The position numbers and the translations under genes are program-made. Under the pieces are notes generated by a model. That model did not search any database, was not told where the DNA came from, and saw only the letters and a program-made list of their open reading frames with translations. A stretch of 64,000 nucleotides of DNA from Chrysemys picta bellii (Eukaryota > Chordata > Testudines > Emydidae). This document shows, in pieces, positions 11,841 to 28,430 of the stretch (position 1 is the stretch's first letter; each line of letters starts with the position of its first letter). The DNA is taken from contig NC_088793.1 of the NCBI RefSeq assembly GCF_011386835.1, forward strand, positions 100,114,923 to 100,178,922. The letters run 5' to 3'.

Positions 11841-12180
11841 ATCAGGGGGTAGCCGTGTTAGTCTGCATCTACAAAAACAACAAGGAGTCTGGTGGCACCT
11901 TAAAGACTAACAGATTTATTTGGGCATAAGCTTTCGTGGGTAAAAACCTCACTTCTTCTTCTATTATTGGGAGTGGACTACATCCACCCTGATTGAATTG
12001 GCCCTGTCAACACTGGTTCTCCACTTGCAAAGTAACTCCCTGCTCTCCACGTGTCAGTATATAATGCCTGCATCTGTAACTTTCACTCTATGCATCTGAA
12101 GAAGTGAGGTTTTTACCCACAAAAGCTTATGCCCAAATAAATCTGTTAGTCTTTAAGGTGCCACCAGACTCCTTGTTGTT
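11841..12180. mobile_element. Fold-back retroposon with 13-14-bp target duplication
   Basis: The left arm starts 'gggggtagccgtgttagtct'. The inner part (from 'caaggagtctggtggcacct' through 'tttcgtgggtaaaaacctca') returns as its reverse complement at 12092-12178. The exact flanks ttcaattggatagt (11827-11840 and 12180-12193) form a 13-14-bp direct repeat. That length is typical of LINE-driven retroposition, not of cut-and-paste transposition. The same family recurs at 41406, 41955, 43098 and 60116. No frame is coding. I do not give a family name with confidence. Confidence 0.8.
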
Positions 12181-12294
12181 TCAATTGGATAGTTACTTCT
12201 CAGGTAAAAGCTATCTAAAATGCCTTGCATGCTTCAGGTACTGCACAATTAATGGTCTATATTTTTTAAGTGAATAGTGATTGAGATGCCTTAA

Positions 12295-12420
12295 TAGCTG
12301 ATTTTTCAGAAGTGATGAGCCCCCACTGTATGAAAGTCAGGCCCCTTTAAAGGTGTTAAGTTGAACACCCAAAAACTCAGGAACCCCAAAAATCACCAGT
12401 CGCTTTTGAAAGTAAGGCCA
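12295..12420. repeat. Diverged palindromic amniote repeat
   Basis: The left side reads 'ctgatttttcagaagtgatg' and the right side 'cagtcgcttttgaaagtaag', which pair as inverted halves. The type is the widespread 'ggcctgattttcagaagtgctgagc' palindrome; compare 19347 and 50239. Confidence 0.5.
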
Positions 12421-12705
12421 ATAATGATTTGTACTTTTTAAATGGCTTGTACTGTAAATAGATTTTAAAGGGCATTTCCATGGCCTATGAGGCACCGTGA
12501 TTTGTAATACTGTTATGAACTAGATGAAACCTTATTATGGGATGAAGGTTGATAGGCGTGAACTCACCCTTCAGTTAGAATAGCTGTGAGCATAAACATC
12601 ACCTTAGACAAAGGGAATGGGTGAACCTGCCCAGGAACTTTTTCTGAGTATGTTTTGAATAGAGATGAGGAGGCAGAACACAAAGAAACTGAGAATAGAC
12701 AAAAA

Positions 12706-12706
12706 A

Positions 12707-12737
<31 letters not shown>
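12706..12737 (+). repeat. (GA)n microsatellite
   Basis: About 14 uninterrupted GA units, visible directly. Confidence 0.95.
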
Positions 12738-12743
<6 letters not shown>

Positions 12744-13125
12744 AGGGAGAAATTGAAAGCATGGTGGCTGACCTGGGAAGAAATGTGGGGAGAGGTTTTT
12801 GGGTTGGGGTGCAGGCTGAAGAGAGTGCTTGGTGCTGTGAGCAAAATAAGTTGTTTCCTGCTATTTGATTCCTTCTGTGTTCAGAGACACAGGACTTCGT
12901 ACATAAACAAAACTGCATCAAAGAAATACCTGATTCTACCAATTTCTACTCCCAACTGGAACACCCACATAAACTAACTTTGATTAGCTGCTCAGTCAAA
13001 AGGGGCAGTAGTGAACAATTTGTCCACAATAGTAAACAGCACATAGTTTGCTACAATTAGCTGTCTCTGTGCAGAGAAGGGCCAGCACTGGAATAGCTGG
13101 GGTTTTGCAGGTCAGGGCACATCAG

Positions 13126-13985
13126 AACAGCCATACTGGGACAAACCAGTGATCTATATAGTCCAGTATCCGGTCTTCCCACAGTGGCCAATTCCAGATA
13201 CTTCAGAAGGAATGAACAGAACAGGCAATTGCTCAGTGATCCATATCCTGTCCCCCATTCCCGGCTTCTGGCAAATAGAGGCTATGAACACTTCAGAGCA
13301 TCATGTTGCATCCCTGCCCATCCTGGCTAATAGCCATTGATGGACCTATCCTCCATGAACTTATCTAGTCCTTTTTTTAGCCCTGTTATAGTCTTGGCCT
13401 TCACAACATCCTCTGGCAAAGAGTTCCACAGGTTTCTTTTAAACCTGCTGCCTATTTGGTGGCCCTTAGTTCTTGTGTTATGAGGAGTAAAGATGCTTCC
13501 TTTTTACTTTCTCCACACCAGTCGTGATTTTATAGCCCTCTATCATGTCTCCCCTTAGTCGTCTCCTTTCCAAGCTGAATAGTCCCAGTCTTATTAATCT
13601 CTCCTCATACAGCAGCCATTCCATACCCCTAATAATTTTTGTTGCCCTTTTCTGTACTTTTTTCAATTCCAATATATCTTTTTTGAGATTGGGTGACCAC
13701 ATCTACACACAGTATTCAAGATGTGAGCATACCTTGGATTTATACAGAGGCAATATGATATTTTCTGTCTTAACGATGCCCAACATTCTATTCACTTTTT
13801 TGACTGCCGCTGTACACTGAGTGGATGTTTTCCAAGAACTATCCACAATGACACCAAGATCTCTCTCTTGAGTAGTAACACCTAATTTAGACCATATAAT
13901 TTTATATGTATAGTTGGGATTTTGTTTTCCAGTGTATATTACTTTGCATTTATCAACACTGAATTGCCAACAACGAGCTTGCATG
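13126..13985 (-). mobile_element. CR1 LINE, 3' part of ORF2 and tail
   Basis: Read on the minus strand from about 13985, the frame MQARCWQFSVDKCKV then LGVTTQERDLGVIVDSSW continues into SKVCSHLEYCVQMWSPNL, then VQKRATKIIRG and LFSLERRRLRGDMIEGYKI. This is the classic C-terminal part of CR1 reverse transcriptase ORF2. It then runs to the turtle-type tail (reverse of 'gatactggactatatagatc...cagtatggctgttct') at 13126. It is 5'-truncated and broken between 13702 and 13703 by a frame change or stop, so it is inactive. Confidence 0.92.
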
Positions 13986-15559
13986 GGAAAGATTGTATAA
14001 GTTCCTATTGCATTGTTGCCTCTAGTTAATACAATTATAGTCCCTCACTTTCATTCACCAAATTTCTGCAAAGATTTTAAAATAATAAAAGAAAAACATG
14101 TGGTGGGTTTTTTTTTTTTAGATTATTTTAATCAAATGTGGGTGAATCTCTACAGGTTCAGAGTTCCAAGCTCCCCAACCTCTAGAGTTGGCAAAGTCAG
14201 GCTGGAAATCACTCACAAAGAGCCTGCTCTCATACTTGCTTTATTTTCAGAGGGGTGTACACTTTACGATGGTTATATATGGACAAGGCCCAGTACATTC
14301 CAGAGGTAGGACAGAAGAAACGGTCAGGGCAGCAAGCAGCACTGTCCCATGAGAATGGATGCAAGGAACTATCAATAAATATCACCTAACCACCTTCAGT
14401 AAGAGAAATTAAAATACATTTTTGTATAACACATTTGGTAACCACAAATAGGATGCAACACAAAATATAAGGTACATTTTTATATTTGCAATTTGTTTTT
14501 TAACTCTTGTTTTGACCACATTCTAAGACCTCTAACCTGTGTACCACCAGGGTCAGTTACGATAGGTCCGATTCACATTCAGGCCAAGAGTTTGAATCTA
14601 GCCTACCTAGTTTTTAGACATTACCACCATCTCATGGCTCTTCATTGATGTATGGGAAATGAGCTGCTAGTGAACAGGTGCTCATATAACAAACCACTAT
14701 CACAAGTTGTACCCTTATGATTAGGATAGATGGACATATACTGAACTATCAACTCTCGAGGTGGTCAGGGTTGAGATATGTTGAGGGGGAAACTTGCACA
14801 GATGGAACTCAATTGAACTCTGTGAATAAAATGTGTCTTTTTATAGTGTTGCAGTATTTAGCACCATCCAAGTACTGGTTTTGTTTTCTTTTTATTACAC
14901 AGGAACAAGGCTAAACTTTGAAATGGCTGCGATTATGTTCCTCTTCAAGACTCAGACTCTTCAAAAGTAATTAGACTAACACCAGAGGTGCTAGAATGTA
15001 AAAATCTTAACTGTACTATTTTACTTATGATTTCTGCGCTGATCAGTTAAAAAAAACTTTTCTAATTAGAAAGGTCCCTTAATTCCTAGCAGTTTTGTAC
15101 AGATTGTCATTGCTCTCCAAGGGTGTCTCTTTAAGGGTGAAATTCCCACAGCTACAAAATGCATGAGGCATATTCAGGCTTTATGAAGGTGGAGTGCAGA
15201 TGGGTCAAGAAGGTGAAATTAAGTCTTACGTATCTGACATCTACTGCAACACAGGAGGCTTCAAGTTTTTTCTTTAGATATGTGTATGTATGTGTGTGTT
15301 GTGGGAGGAGGGTACTTAACAGATTTTTTTAAAATAGCCCATTTTACTTCATTTATCATGCCTCTTTGATCTGATTAGTTAACAGAAATTTAAGTGTTTT
15401 TAGGCTTGAAACTTGACCAATCTTAAAACTATTCAAAAATCTCCCAATCTATGGTTGAGAAATAACTAAAACAGCAACTCACCATTTTGGGTGGTTCAAT
15501 AAAATAAAACAAGATTTGAGCTGAGTGGCTCTTTAGCTAGTGTACAATATCCAAAGTCA
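13986..15559. other. Intergenic, nothing recognised
   Basis: AT-rich. Includes a 10-T run near 14110 and a short TG-rich stretch near 15285. No coding support. Confidence 0.5.
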
Positions 15560-16427
15560 TACAGAGCGACCTGGATCACTGGGTAAGCTGGGACCATTCA
15601 AACAAACAGTGTTTTAATACTGTCAAATGCAAGGTCATAAATTTGGGAACAAAGAATACAGGCTATACCTACAGAATGGGGGGTGGGGGGTGGGAAGGCG
15701 CGTGAGGAGAGCATTGTATCCTAGAATACTGAGACTCAGAAAAGGATTTAGGGGCCAACTCAACACAAGCTCCCAGTGTGACACTGTGGCAAAGGGGATA
15801 ATGAGATCCTTGGATGTATAAACAGAGGAGCTGTGAGAAGGGAGGTGGATTTTATCTCTGTATATGGTATTGGTGAAACTGATACTAAAATACTGCATAC
15901 AGTTCTGGCATCCACATTTTACAAAGGATGTTGAAAAATTGGAAAAGTACAGAAAACAGCCACAAAATTTTTCCAAGGACTGGAGAAAATGTGTTACAAT
16001 GAAGGACTTGAAGAGCTTAATCTGTTTAGTTTACTAAAAAAAAAAAAAAAAAATTGAGCAATGATTTGATTACAGCGTATAAGTGCCTCTACAGTGAGAA
16101 AATGCCAGGTACTAAAGGGCTTTCTAATCTTGTGGAGAAACTCATAACAAGAACCAATGGCTGGAAGCTGAAGCCAGACAAATTCAAATTAGACACATTT
16201 TTAACAGTGAGGGCAATTAATCACTGGAAGAAACTACTAAGGGAAGTGGTGGAGTCTCCTTCTTTTGATGTCTTCAAGTCAAGACTGGATGTCTTTCTGG
16301 AAGATATGGTTTAGCCTAACACAAATTACTGGGCTCAATACAGGAGTACCTGAGTGAACTTTAATGGACTGTGATATACAGGAGATCAAACTAGATGATT
16401 TAATGGTCCCTGGCTTTAATCTATGAA
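15560..16427 (+). mobile_element. CR1 LINE, ORF2 C-terminus and tail, broken
   Basis: From about 15625 the DNA reads as CR1 ORF2 ('caaatgcaaggtcataaatt'; 'acaagctcccagtgtgacac'; 'ggatgtataaacagagga'). The frame at 16054-16314 gives NDLITAYKCLYSEK, NGWKLKPDKFKLDTFL, INHWKKLLREVVESPSFDVF and SRLDVFLEDMV, the end of CR1 ORF2. The tail 'ggagatcaaactagatgatt' ends near 16427. A G-rich run at 15679-15693 and an A-tract of about 19 at 16036 break the frame. Confidence 0.9.
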
Positions 16428-16637
16428 TAAAAATGCCAGGGTTGTTGTGTTCCAGTAGAAAGGCATGGGTGGCCATCAGTAGGAATAACATTTTTAGTGT
16501 CCAAACTTAAACTTCAGTTTTAATAAAATTATGCAGTGTTCTGGACATGTACTAGCTTGACAGTCCAGGAGACTCAGGTCCTTTGTCCATCCATACAAAG
16601 AGATGAATCCTCAATGATAGACCCAGCTTAGCCACAC

Positions 16638-16717
16638 CACAGAGCCACTTGGCAAGGGGTTGGACTAGATGACCTCCTGAGGTCCCTTCCAACCCTGATA
16701 TTCTATGATTCTATGAT
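16638..16717 (+). mobile_element. CR1 LINE 3' end with octamer tail
   Basis: 'ggttggactagatgacctcc' followed by 'tgaggtcccttccaaccctg' and the tandem 'attctatgattctatgat' is the conserved 3' end of bird and reptile CR1. Only about 80 bp remain. Confidence 0.92.
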
Positions 16718-17814
16718 ATGCCTCAATTGAGAACTGTAGGTGAAATCTTGGTCACATTTGCTCCCTTCATTTCAATGGATCCAGGATCTCATCCCATGTT
16801 CAAGAGCAGATAATAGTTCAGTCTTAAGGCTTATTTAGTCCTTGGTTTCATTGCTGAGACTGACATCATGAGGGCCAGCTGTGACATGTTCACTTGTCCA
16901 CCAGAATTTGGAAACCAACTTCATATCACATAACTCTCTAGAAGCTGAGAAACTATTAATTTTGGCCACTGCCAAATTTGAGCCAATGACCTAGAGCTGA
17001 AAGGCTCTGTAATTACCAAGCTCCTGAGCAAGCCTCCCCATTCCACTATAATTACAGTAAAATTGATTTTAACAAGTAAGCCAAATTAAAGTAGTCGAGT
17101 CCCCATCTCATAGCAGATTTACTTCAGTATTTGCTTTGAGGAAGAGCAATCCAGACTGTCAGTTCAGCTGTCATGTGGCTGACTCACACTTGGGCATGTC
17201 ATATTAATAGATTGTTATGTTTTGATTACTATCCAAAATGCTCTCAAACACCTGGAATAACTCTCTTGTTTACTCTGCTTCAATAAGCTTGTTTTGATAT
17301 TTCCAAAACTTTTTAAAAATTTTGTTTGACAGGAAATTTTAAAATTTTTGACTTTGTTCTGATGCTGGACAAAGGGGAGTTTTAAAACATTGGCATTTCC
17401 TGCAAAATGGAAATTGTGAGTTTTGACCTGCTCTATTCCCTGCCTCTTTCAAAGCTGTACCATCAAATGTCTATATTGGTAACACTAGTGAGATGGCAAC
17501 CAAAAGGACTACTTCTTCAGTCTTTTTACAAACAGTGGCATTTCATCAAAACAGGCACATCAACTTCTTTCCCAAGATGCTATCAAGTTCTACAGATCAT
17601 TCAGGGCATCAGGTATTCCCCTTAAACTGATCTACATCTAGTAGAAATTATCTGATTTTCTTCTGGCTCTTATGAGCTCAGGAAAACACAGGAATCATAT
17701 AAACTAAAAGTGTAATCACACAACAGAAAAATCCAGGACCAGGAATCATCATTCCACACTTTAAAACTGATTATACAAGCGTCATACTTTAGATTTACTT
17801 GTGTGAGAGCTGCA
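16718..17814. other. Intergenic, nothing recognised
   Basis: No repeat or gene that I can name. The 72-codon frame at 17407 has no support. Confidence 0.5.
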
Positions 17815-17923
17815 AGGTGACCAGATGCCCTGATTTTATTTTATAGGGGCTTTTTCTTATATAGGCGCCTATTACGCCCCACTCCCTGTCCCAATTTTTC
17901 ACACTTACTATCTGGTCACCCTA
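17815..17923. mobile_element. Short palindromic-ended MITE
   Basis: Starts 'aggtgaccagatgcc' and ends 'tatctggtcaccct', giving clear terminal inverted repeats. The flanks gagagctgca (17805-17814) and gagagctgta (17924-17933) match at 9 of 10 bases, a likely target duplication. This is a very common short repeat in turtles. Its ends are related to those of the 4221 element ('agggtgacca'). Confidence 0.8.
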
Positions 17924-17933
17924 GAGAGCTGTA

Positions 17934-18417
17934 ACAGTAGTTTTTAAAAAACAAAATGTCATTGCTCTGACAGAGTACCTGTTCCCTTTGTCACCCATAC
18001 TGCAAAGACAGCCATGCATCCCAAACTGATCTGAGATCAGTAGTACAATTTTTGAAGCAGGGTTGTTGATTTTACAGATCTAGAGTAATTGCTGTTTAGA
18101 CAAACAGATGGAACTGACAGGATAATTTTGAACAATATTGACAGCAACTTATCTTCCAAATGTGTCACTTTTTATTTGGCTACCAGATCATACCAGTGTG
18201 GAGGATGGAGAAATTTCTTAATTCCTTTCCAGTCAGAAACCAACCAGTCAACAACTATCTGTTCTATAATCCATCAACTGTCCATCCCTAAAATTATGAA
18301 GTGTGACAAGGGAAGGTAAAGATGAACGTTATCCTCTTCTGTACATAATTTCTCAGCTAACCATATCTCAAATACATGAGCAAATCAAACCAAAAAGTCT
18401 AAGTGATTGTTTTGTAC
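17934..18417. other. Intergenic, nothing recognised
   Basis: No gene or named repeat seen. Confidence 0.5.
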
Positions 18418-18790
18418 GTAGATGCATGTTATGATCATCTAGTCTAACTTCCAGTATAAGACAGGCCATAGAACTTCTCCAAAATAAATTCCTAGTGCAG
18501 ATTTTTCAGAAAAATCTCCATTCTTGATTTAAAAATTGCCAATGATGGAGAATCTACCATGACACTTGATAAATTGTTCCAATGGTTAATTATTCCCACT
18601 GTTAAAAATGTATGCCTTATTTCCAGTCTGAATTTGTCTATCTTCAACTTCCAGTCATTGGATTGCATTATACCTTTCTCTGCTAGATTGAAAAAGACAT
18701 GAAGCGTCTAGTTAAGTACGTCGAGGTTCTAGAATGTGTGTTATGTTTTTATATGTAACCACTTATTGCCAATATTTCTACTTGCTATTA
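18418..18790 (-). mobile_element. CR1 LINE 3' part, reverse orientation
   Basis: 'gatcatctagtctaacttcc' starts the reversed tail. 'gatggagaatctaccatgac', 'aattgttccaatggttaatt' and 'ccagtcattggattgcatta' are reversed CR1 ORF2 C-terminal codons (VDSPS, WNNL, NGW). Truncated and without an open frame. Confidence 0.85.
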
Positions 18791-19314
18791 TTAGAATCTC
18801 TATACTGTGTTAAATAAACTTGTCTAACTGCTGTGGTGTGTGAAGCTGAACATTGATCTGAGGTATAACTGGTAAGCCTGGGTGTGCTGATCTATGAATA
18901 TTGCAAGTGGCCACTGGAACAGGGGCTGCACACTCCAGGGAGACTCTCAGAAGGTTTGGGGTGTGCCTATCACTAACTGTAGAAAGAGAACAGGTCCTGG
19001 GTAGGCCTGGAGAGGTGTGCTGGTGTTGCCAGTGATTGCTAGAGACAGGGAGATGACCCACAGCAGGCACAGACAAGCTTCCTCATGCTAAAGGCAGATG
19101 GTATTGAGGTGCCTCACAAACCTGGGTACCCCTGAGAAGCTTCACACCCATCCTGTGGGTATTAAGACAGCTTAAAAGTTGCCAAGTCTGTCAGTCTGAC
19201 ACCTTTAAATGATTTCTAGTACTGTGGAAACTTTGGGAAAAGTCTCTAGAGATATATAGGAACGAAGATCTTTTGCTTAAAGCTCTGATCTCGTACTCAG
19301 GATCAGTGTTCTAT
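18791..19314. other. Intergenic, nothing certain
   Basis: Moderately GC-rich text around 18830-19160. 'ctgtgttaaataaacttgtc' looks like the polyadenylation part of a retroelement, but neither ends nor a family can be defined. Confidence 0.4.
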
Positions 19315-19545
19315 TTACATTCCGCCACAGACTTCCCGTGTGACCTGGGGCCAGATTTTCCAAAGAGTTCAGCGCACTGCATGCTGAGCTGTTGAAATCT
19401 AGCCACTTATTTGGGTGCTTAAATGGGAGCTGAGCTCTTTGGAAAGTCTGGGCCCAATGGTAGGTTCTGAGCCCTGTTGAAAAACTGGCCCTTCATCTCT
19501 CTGTGCCTCAATTCCTCATCTAAAATAAATATATGGAGATACACC
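19315..19545 (+). repeat. MIR-like SINE split by a palindromic insertion
   Basis: 'acttcccgtgtgacctgggg' (left) and 'cttcatctctctgtgcctca' + 'attcctcatct' (right) are consecutive in MIR-type SINEs, but here they are separated by about 140 bp that includes the palindrome at 19347-19455. Confidence 0.6.
19347..19455. repeat. Palindromic MITE-like insert
   Basis: The left arm 'gggccagattttccaaagag' + 'ttcagc' pairs with the right arm 'gctgagctctttggaaagtc' + 'tgggccc' (about 26 bp, 3-4 mismatches). It belongs to the widespread amniote 'ggcccagattttc' palindromes and sits inside the MIR-like copy. Confidence 0.7.
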
Positions 19546-19547
19546 TC

Positions 19548-19672
19548 TCTCATAGAACTGGAAGGGACCCCGAATCCAGCCCCCTGCCTTCACTAGCAGG
19601 ACCAAGTACTGAGTTTACCCCAGATCCCTAAGTGGCCCCCTCAAGGAGTGAACTCACTACTCTGGGTTTAGT
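19548..19672 (-). mobile_element. CR1 LINE 3' tail, reverse orientation
   Basis: 'tcatagaactggaagggacc' then 'tccagccccctgccttcact', 'agtggccccctcaagga' and 'gtagccaattctcc'-like text follows the reversed CR1 tail of turtles. Directly upstream of SMLR1. Confidence 0.85.
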
Positions 19673-19714
19673 AGGCCAATTCTCCTTTCTCCCATCTTTG
19701 GTCTGTCTTGTCTA

Positions 19715-19852
19715 TTTAGACTGCAATCTCTTTGGGGTAGGGATTGTCTTACAGTGTGTGTGCGTGCACACGCGTGTATAGTGCTTAGCACAACGATCTT
19801 GGGTAGGGCCTTTAGGTGCTAGTGTAATACAAATAATAAATAAATAATACTG
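19715..19852 (+). repeat. Ancient amniote repeat 3' end (family unassigned)
   Basis: 'gactgcaatctctttggggt' + 'agggattgtctta', then 'tagtgcttagcacaacgatc' and 'gcctttaggtgctagtgtaa' + 'tacaaataataaat'. A sister copy lies at 26365-26493. The simple A/T-rich tail suggests a retroposed 3' end (MIR, L2 or CR1 class); I cannot choose between them. Confidence 0.6.
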
Positions 19853-26843
<6,991 letters not shown>

Positions 26844-28078
26844 TGACATTTAAGGGAGGTTCACCTCAGAAAACTGGTTCGACACTAGCAGTCAACTCAG
26901 GAGGTTTAAAAGTAACCTGCTGTATTACAAAAGATATGGGGGGAACAAAATGGTGGGAAGTTAGTACAGAACACTACAAATGAAGCAGCTGCTGCTATCT
27001 GAAAAGGCCTGGTAACAGTTTTGCTTTCTCTACATGATATTAGTAAGCAACACTTTCCTGAACTCATCAGCACCTGTGACTTAATGCAATGTACTTTATC
27101 GGTTGGCTTCGGAGACACAGCATTTGGAAAAAAAAACCTCATTGCTCACTATTCCTTAGATGCTTATATCAAATAGAAATAGCTATTGGAGTGTCTTCAC
27201 GTGACAGCTGAAGTCTATGTAGGTCTATGAATCAGCAGCAGTCTTGTTGAATCACAGGTGCATGAACAGCAGGTTAACATGAATTACTTTTTTTTAACAT
27301 ACATATTGACAAAAGCATGCTCTCTGAACTGATGAGAAACTATAGAAAAACTTGAAAAGTGAAAGACAATAGTGATGGAAGGAAAAAAAGGATTTCTTCA
27401 TTTATTTTTCCTGTTTCATATTTCACTAAACTCACCTCCAGTTCATACTGTATTATATTCTGTTTGTGAGACAGAGTATTCAAGTTGGTACACCTGCCAC
27501 CAAACCATGGAAAGAAGCAACACATATCTTCTTAAAGGATCTGAGTTATTTTAGTTTGGAAGCACAAAGAAGAACTCTTACAATACTTAAATAAGGGGAT
27601 GAGTTTTTTAAACTAACAGGTGTAAATATGTTGTGAAATTCTTTCTCCATAATGTTTTTTCGTTAGTTGGAAACAATTTTATGTTCAATGTAATTATAAA
27701 TATAGCTTCATCGCCATGTGTCTGAAACAGATCACCTTACAAGAATGTACCAGTGGCCATTATTAGAAGAAAGCAACTAAGAAGCCAAATAGCAATCAAC
27801 TTCACCATGCACAAAGTCTTCTCTGTATTACAATTTAATCTCATTCCTCTTGCTTCAAATTCATGACAAATGGCATTACTTTACATCTGCACACACAGTT
27901 TACTGTACATTGTACTGTGTCATACTGCATATGCAGAAGGGAGCTGAATTAAGTCTGCATGGGCAATGTTCATATTGGCATTTCCTAACTTGTGCATGTT
28001 TGACTTTGCAACCTTTTAATTCTTAATTTTATATCTCCTAATATGGTTTAAACTTGAGAATAACCATAACTAATGTTA

Positions 28079-28084
28079 AATAAA
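28079..28084 (+). promoter_or_regulatory. SMLR1: Poly(A) signal AATAAA, proximal
   Basis: AATAAA followed within 5 nt by a T/GT-rich stretch (gggtttttttttgtttggg) that could serve as the downstream element. Confidence 0.6.
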
Positions 28085-28408
28085 GGGTTTTTTTTTGTTT
28101 GGGAATTTAAATTGGGACTGAAGCAAGAATTATATGAATGTATTCAGATCAAGCCATGAAAGTGGAATATTACAATGAGTGGCGACTACATATATCGATA
28201 CATTTTCTAATGCCTTGTAAACCTGATAAAATGAAAGAGGTTTATCGAGCTTTCTTTCAGAACAGGCTATTTAATTTTATAGTCTCAGTAGAATGTGGAC
28301 TAGATCCATTGAATGTCAAACCATCTTTGTGTAATTGTAGAGAATCCAAACTTCACTTTACTTTTTTGTAAACTCTACCAATTTAATATGCAATTTCTTC
28401 ATTCAGTC

Positions 28409-28414
28409 AATAAA
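28409..28414 (+). promoter_or_regulatory. SMLR1: Poly(A) signal AATAAA, distal
   Basis: AATAAA in 'gtcaataaaaaataa', then 'ttttactggtt'. An alternative or the main end of the SMLR1 transcript. Confidence 0.5.
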
Positions 28415-28430
28415 AAATAATTTTACTGGT

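Larger units (their letters stand above)
12194..13125. other. Intergenic with a palindromic fragment and a (GA)n run
   Basis: Holds the diverged palindromic repeat at 12295-12420 and the GA microsatellite at 12706-12737. The serine- and leucine-rich frames on the minus strand across the GA run are composition artefacts. Confidence 0.55.
26844..28430 (+). other. SMLR1: SMLR1 3' UTR (end approximate)
   Basis: AT-rich and without nameable repeats, consistent with an untranslated tail. Two AATAAA hexamers (28079 and 28409) give two possible ends. The 77-codon frame at 28138 lies across the alternative end and has no support. Confidence 0.6.

Noticed and set aside
12599..12942. Ser/Leu-rich minus ORFs
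   Set aside because: Produced by the (GA)n microsatellite read in reverse.
28138..28371. 77-codon ORF downstream of SMLR1
   Set aside because: Lies in the SMLR1 3' UTR or just past its first poly(A) signal; AT-driven, no known motif.
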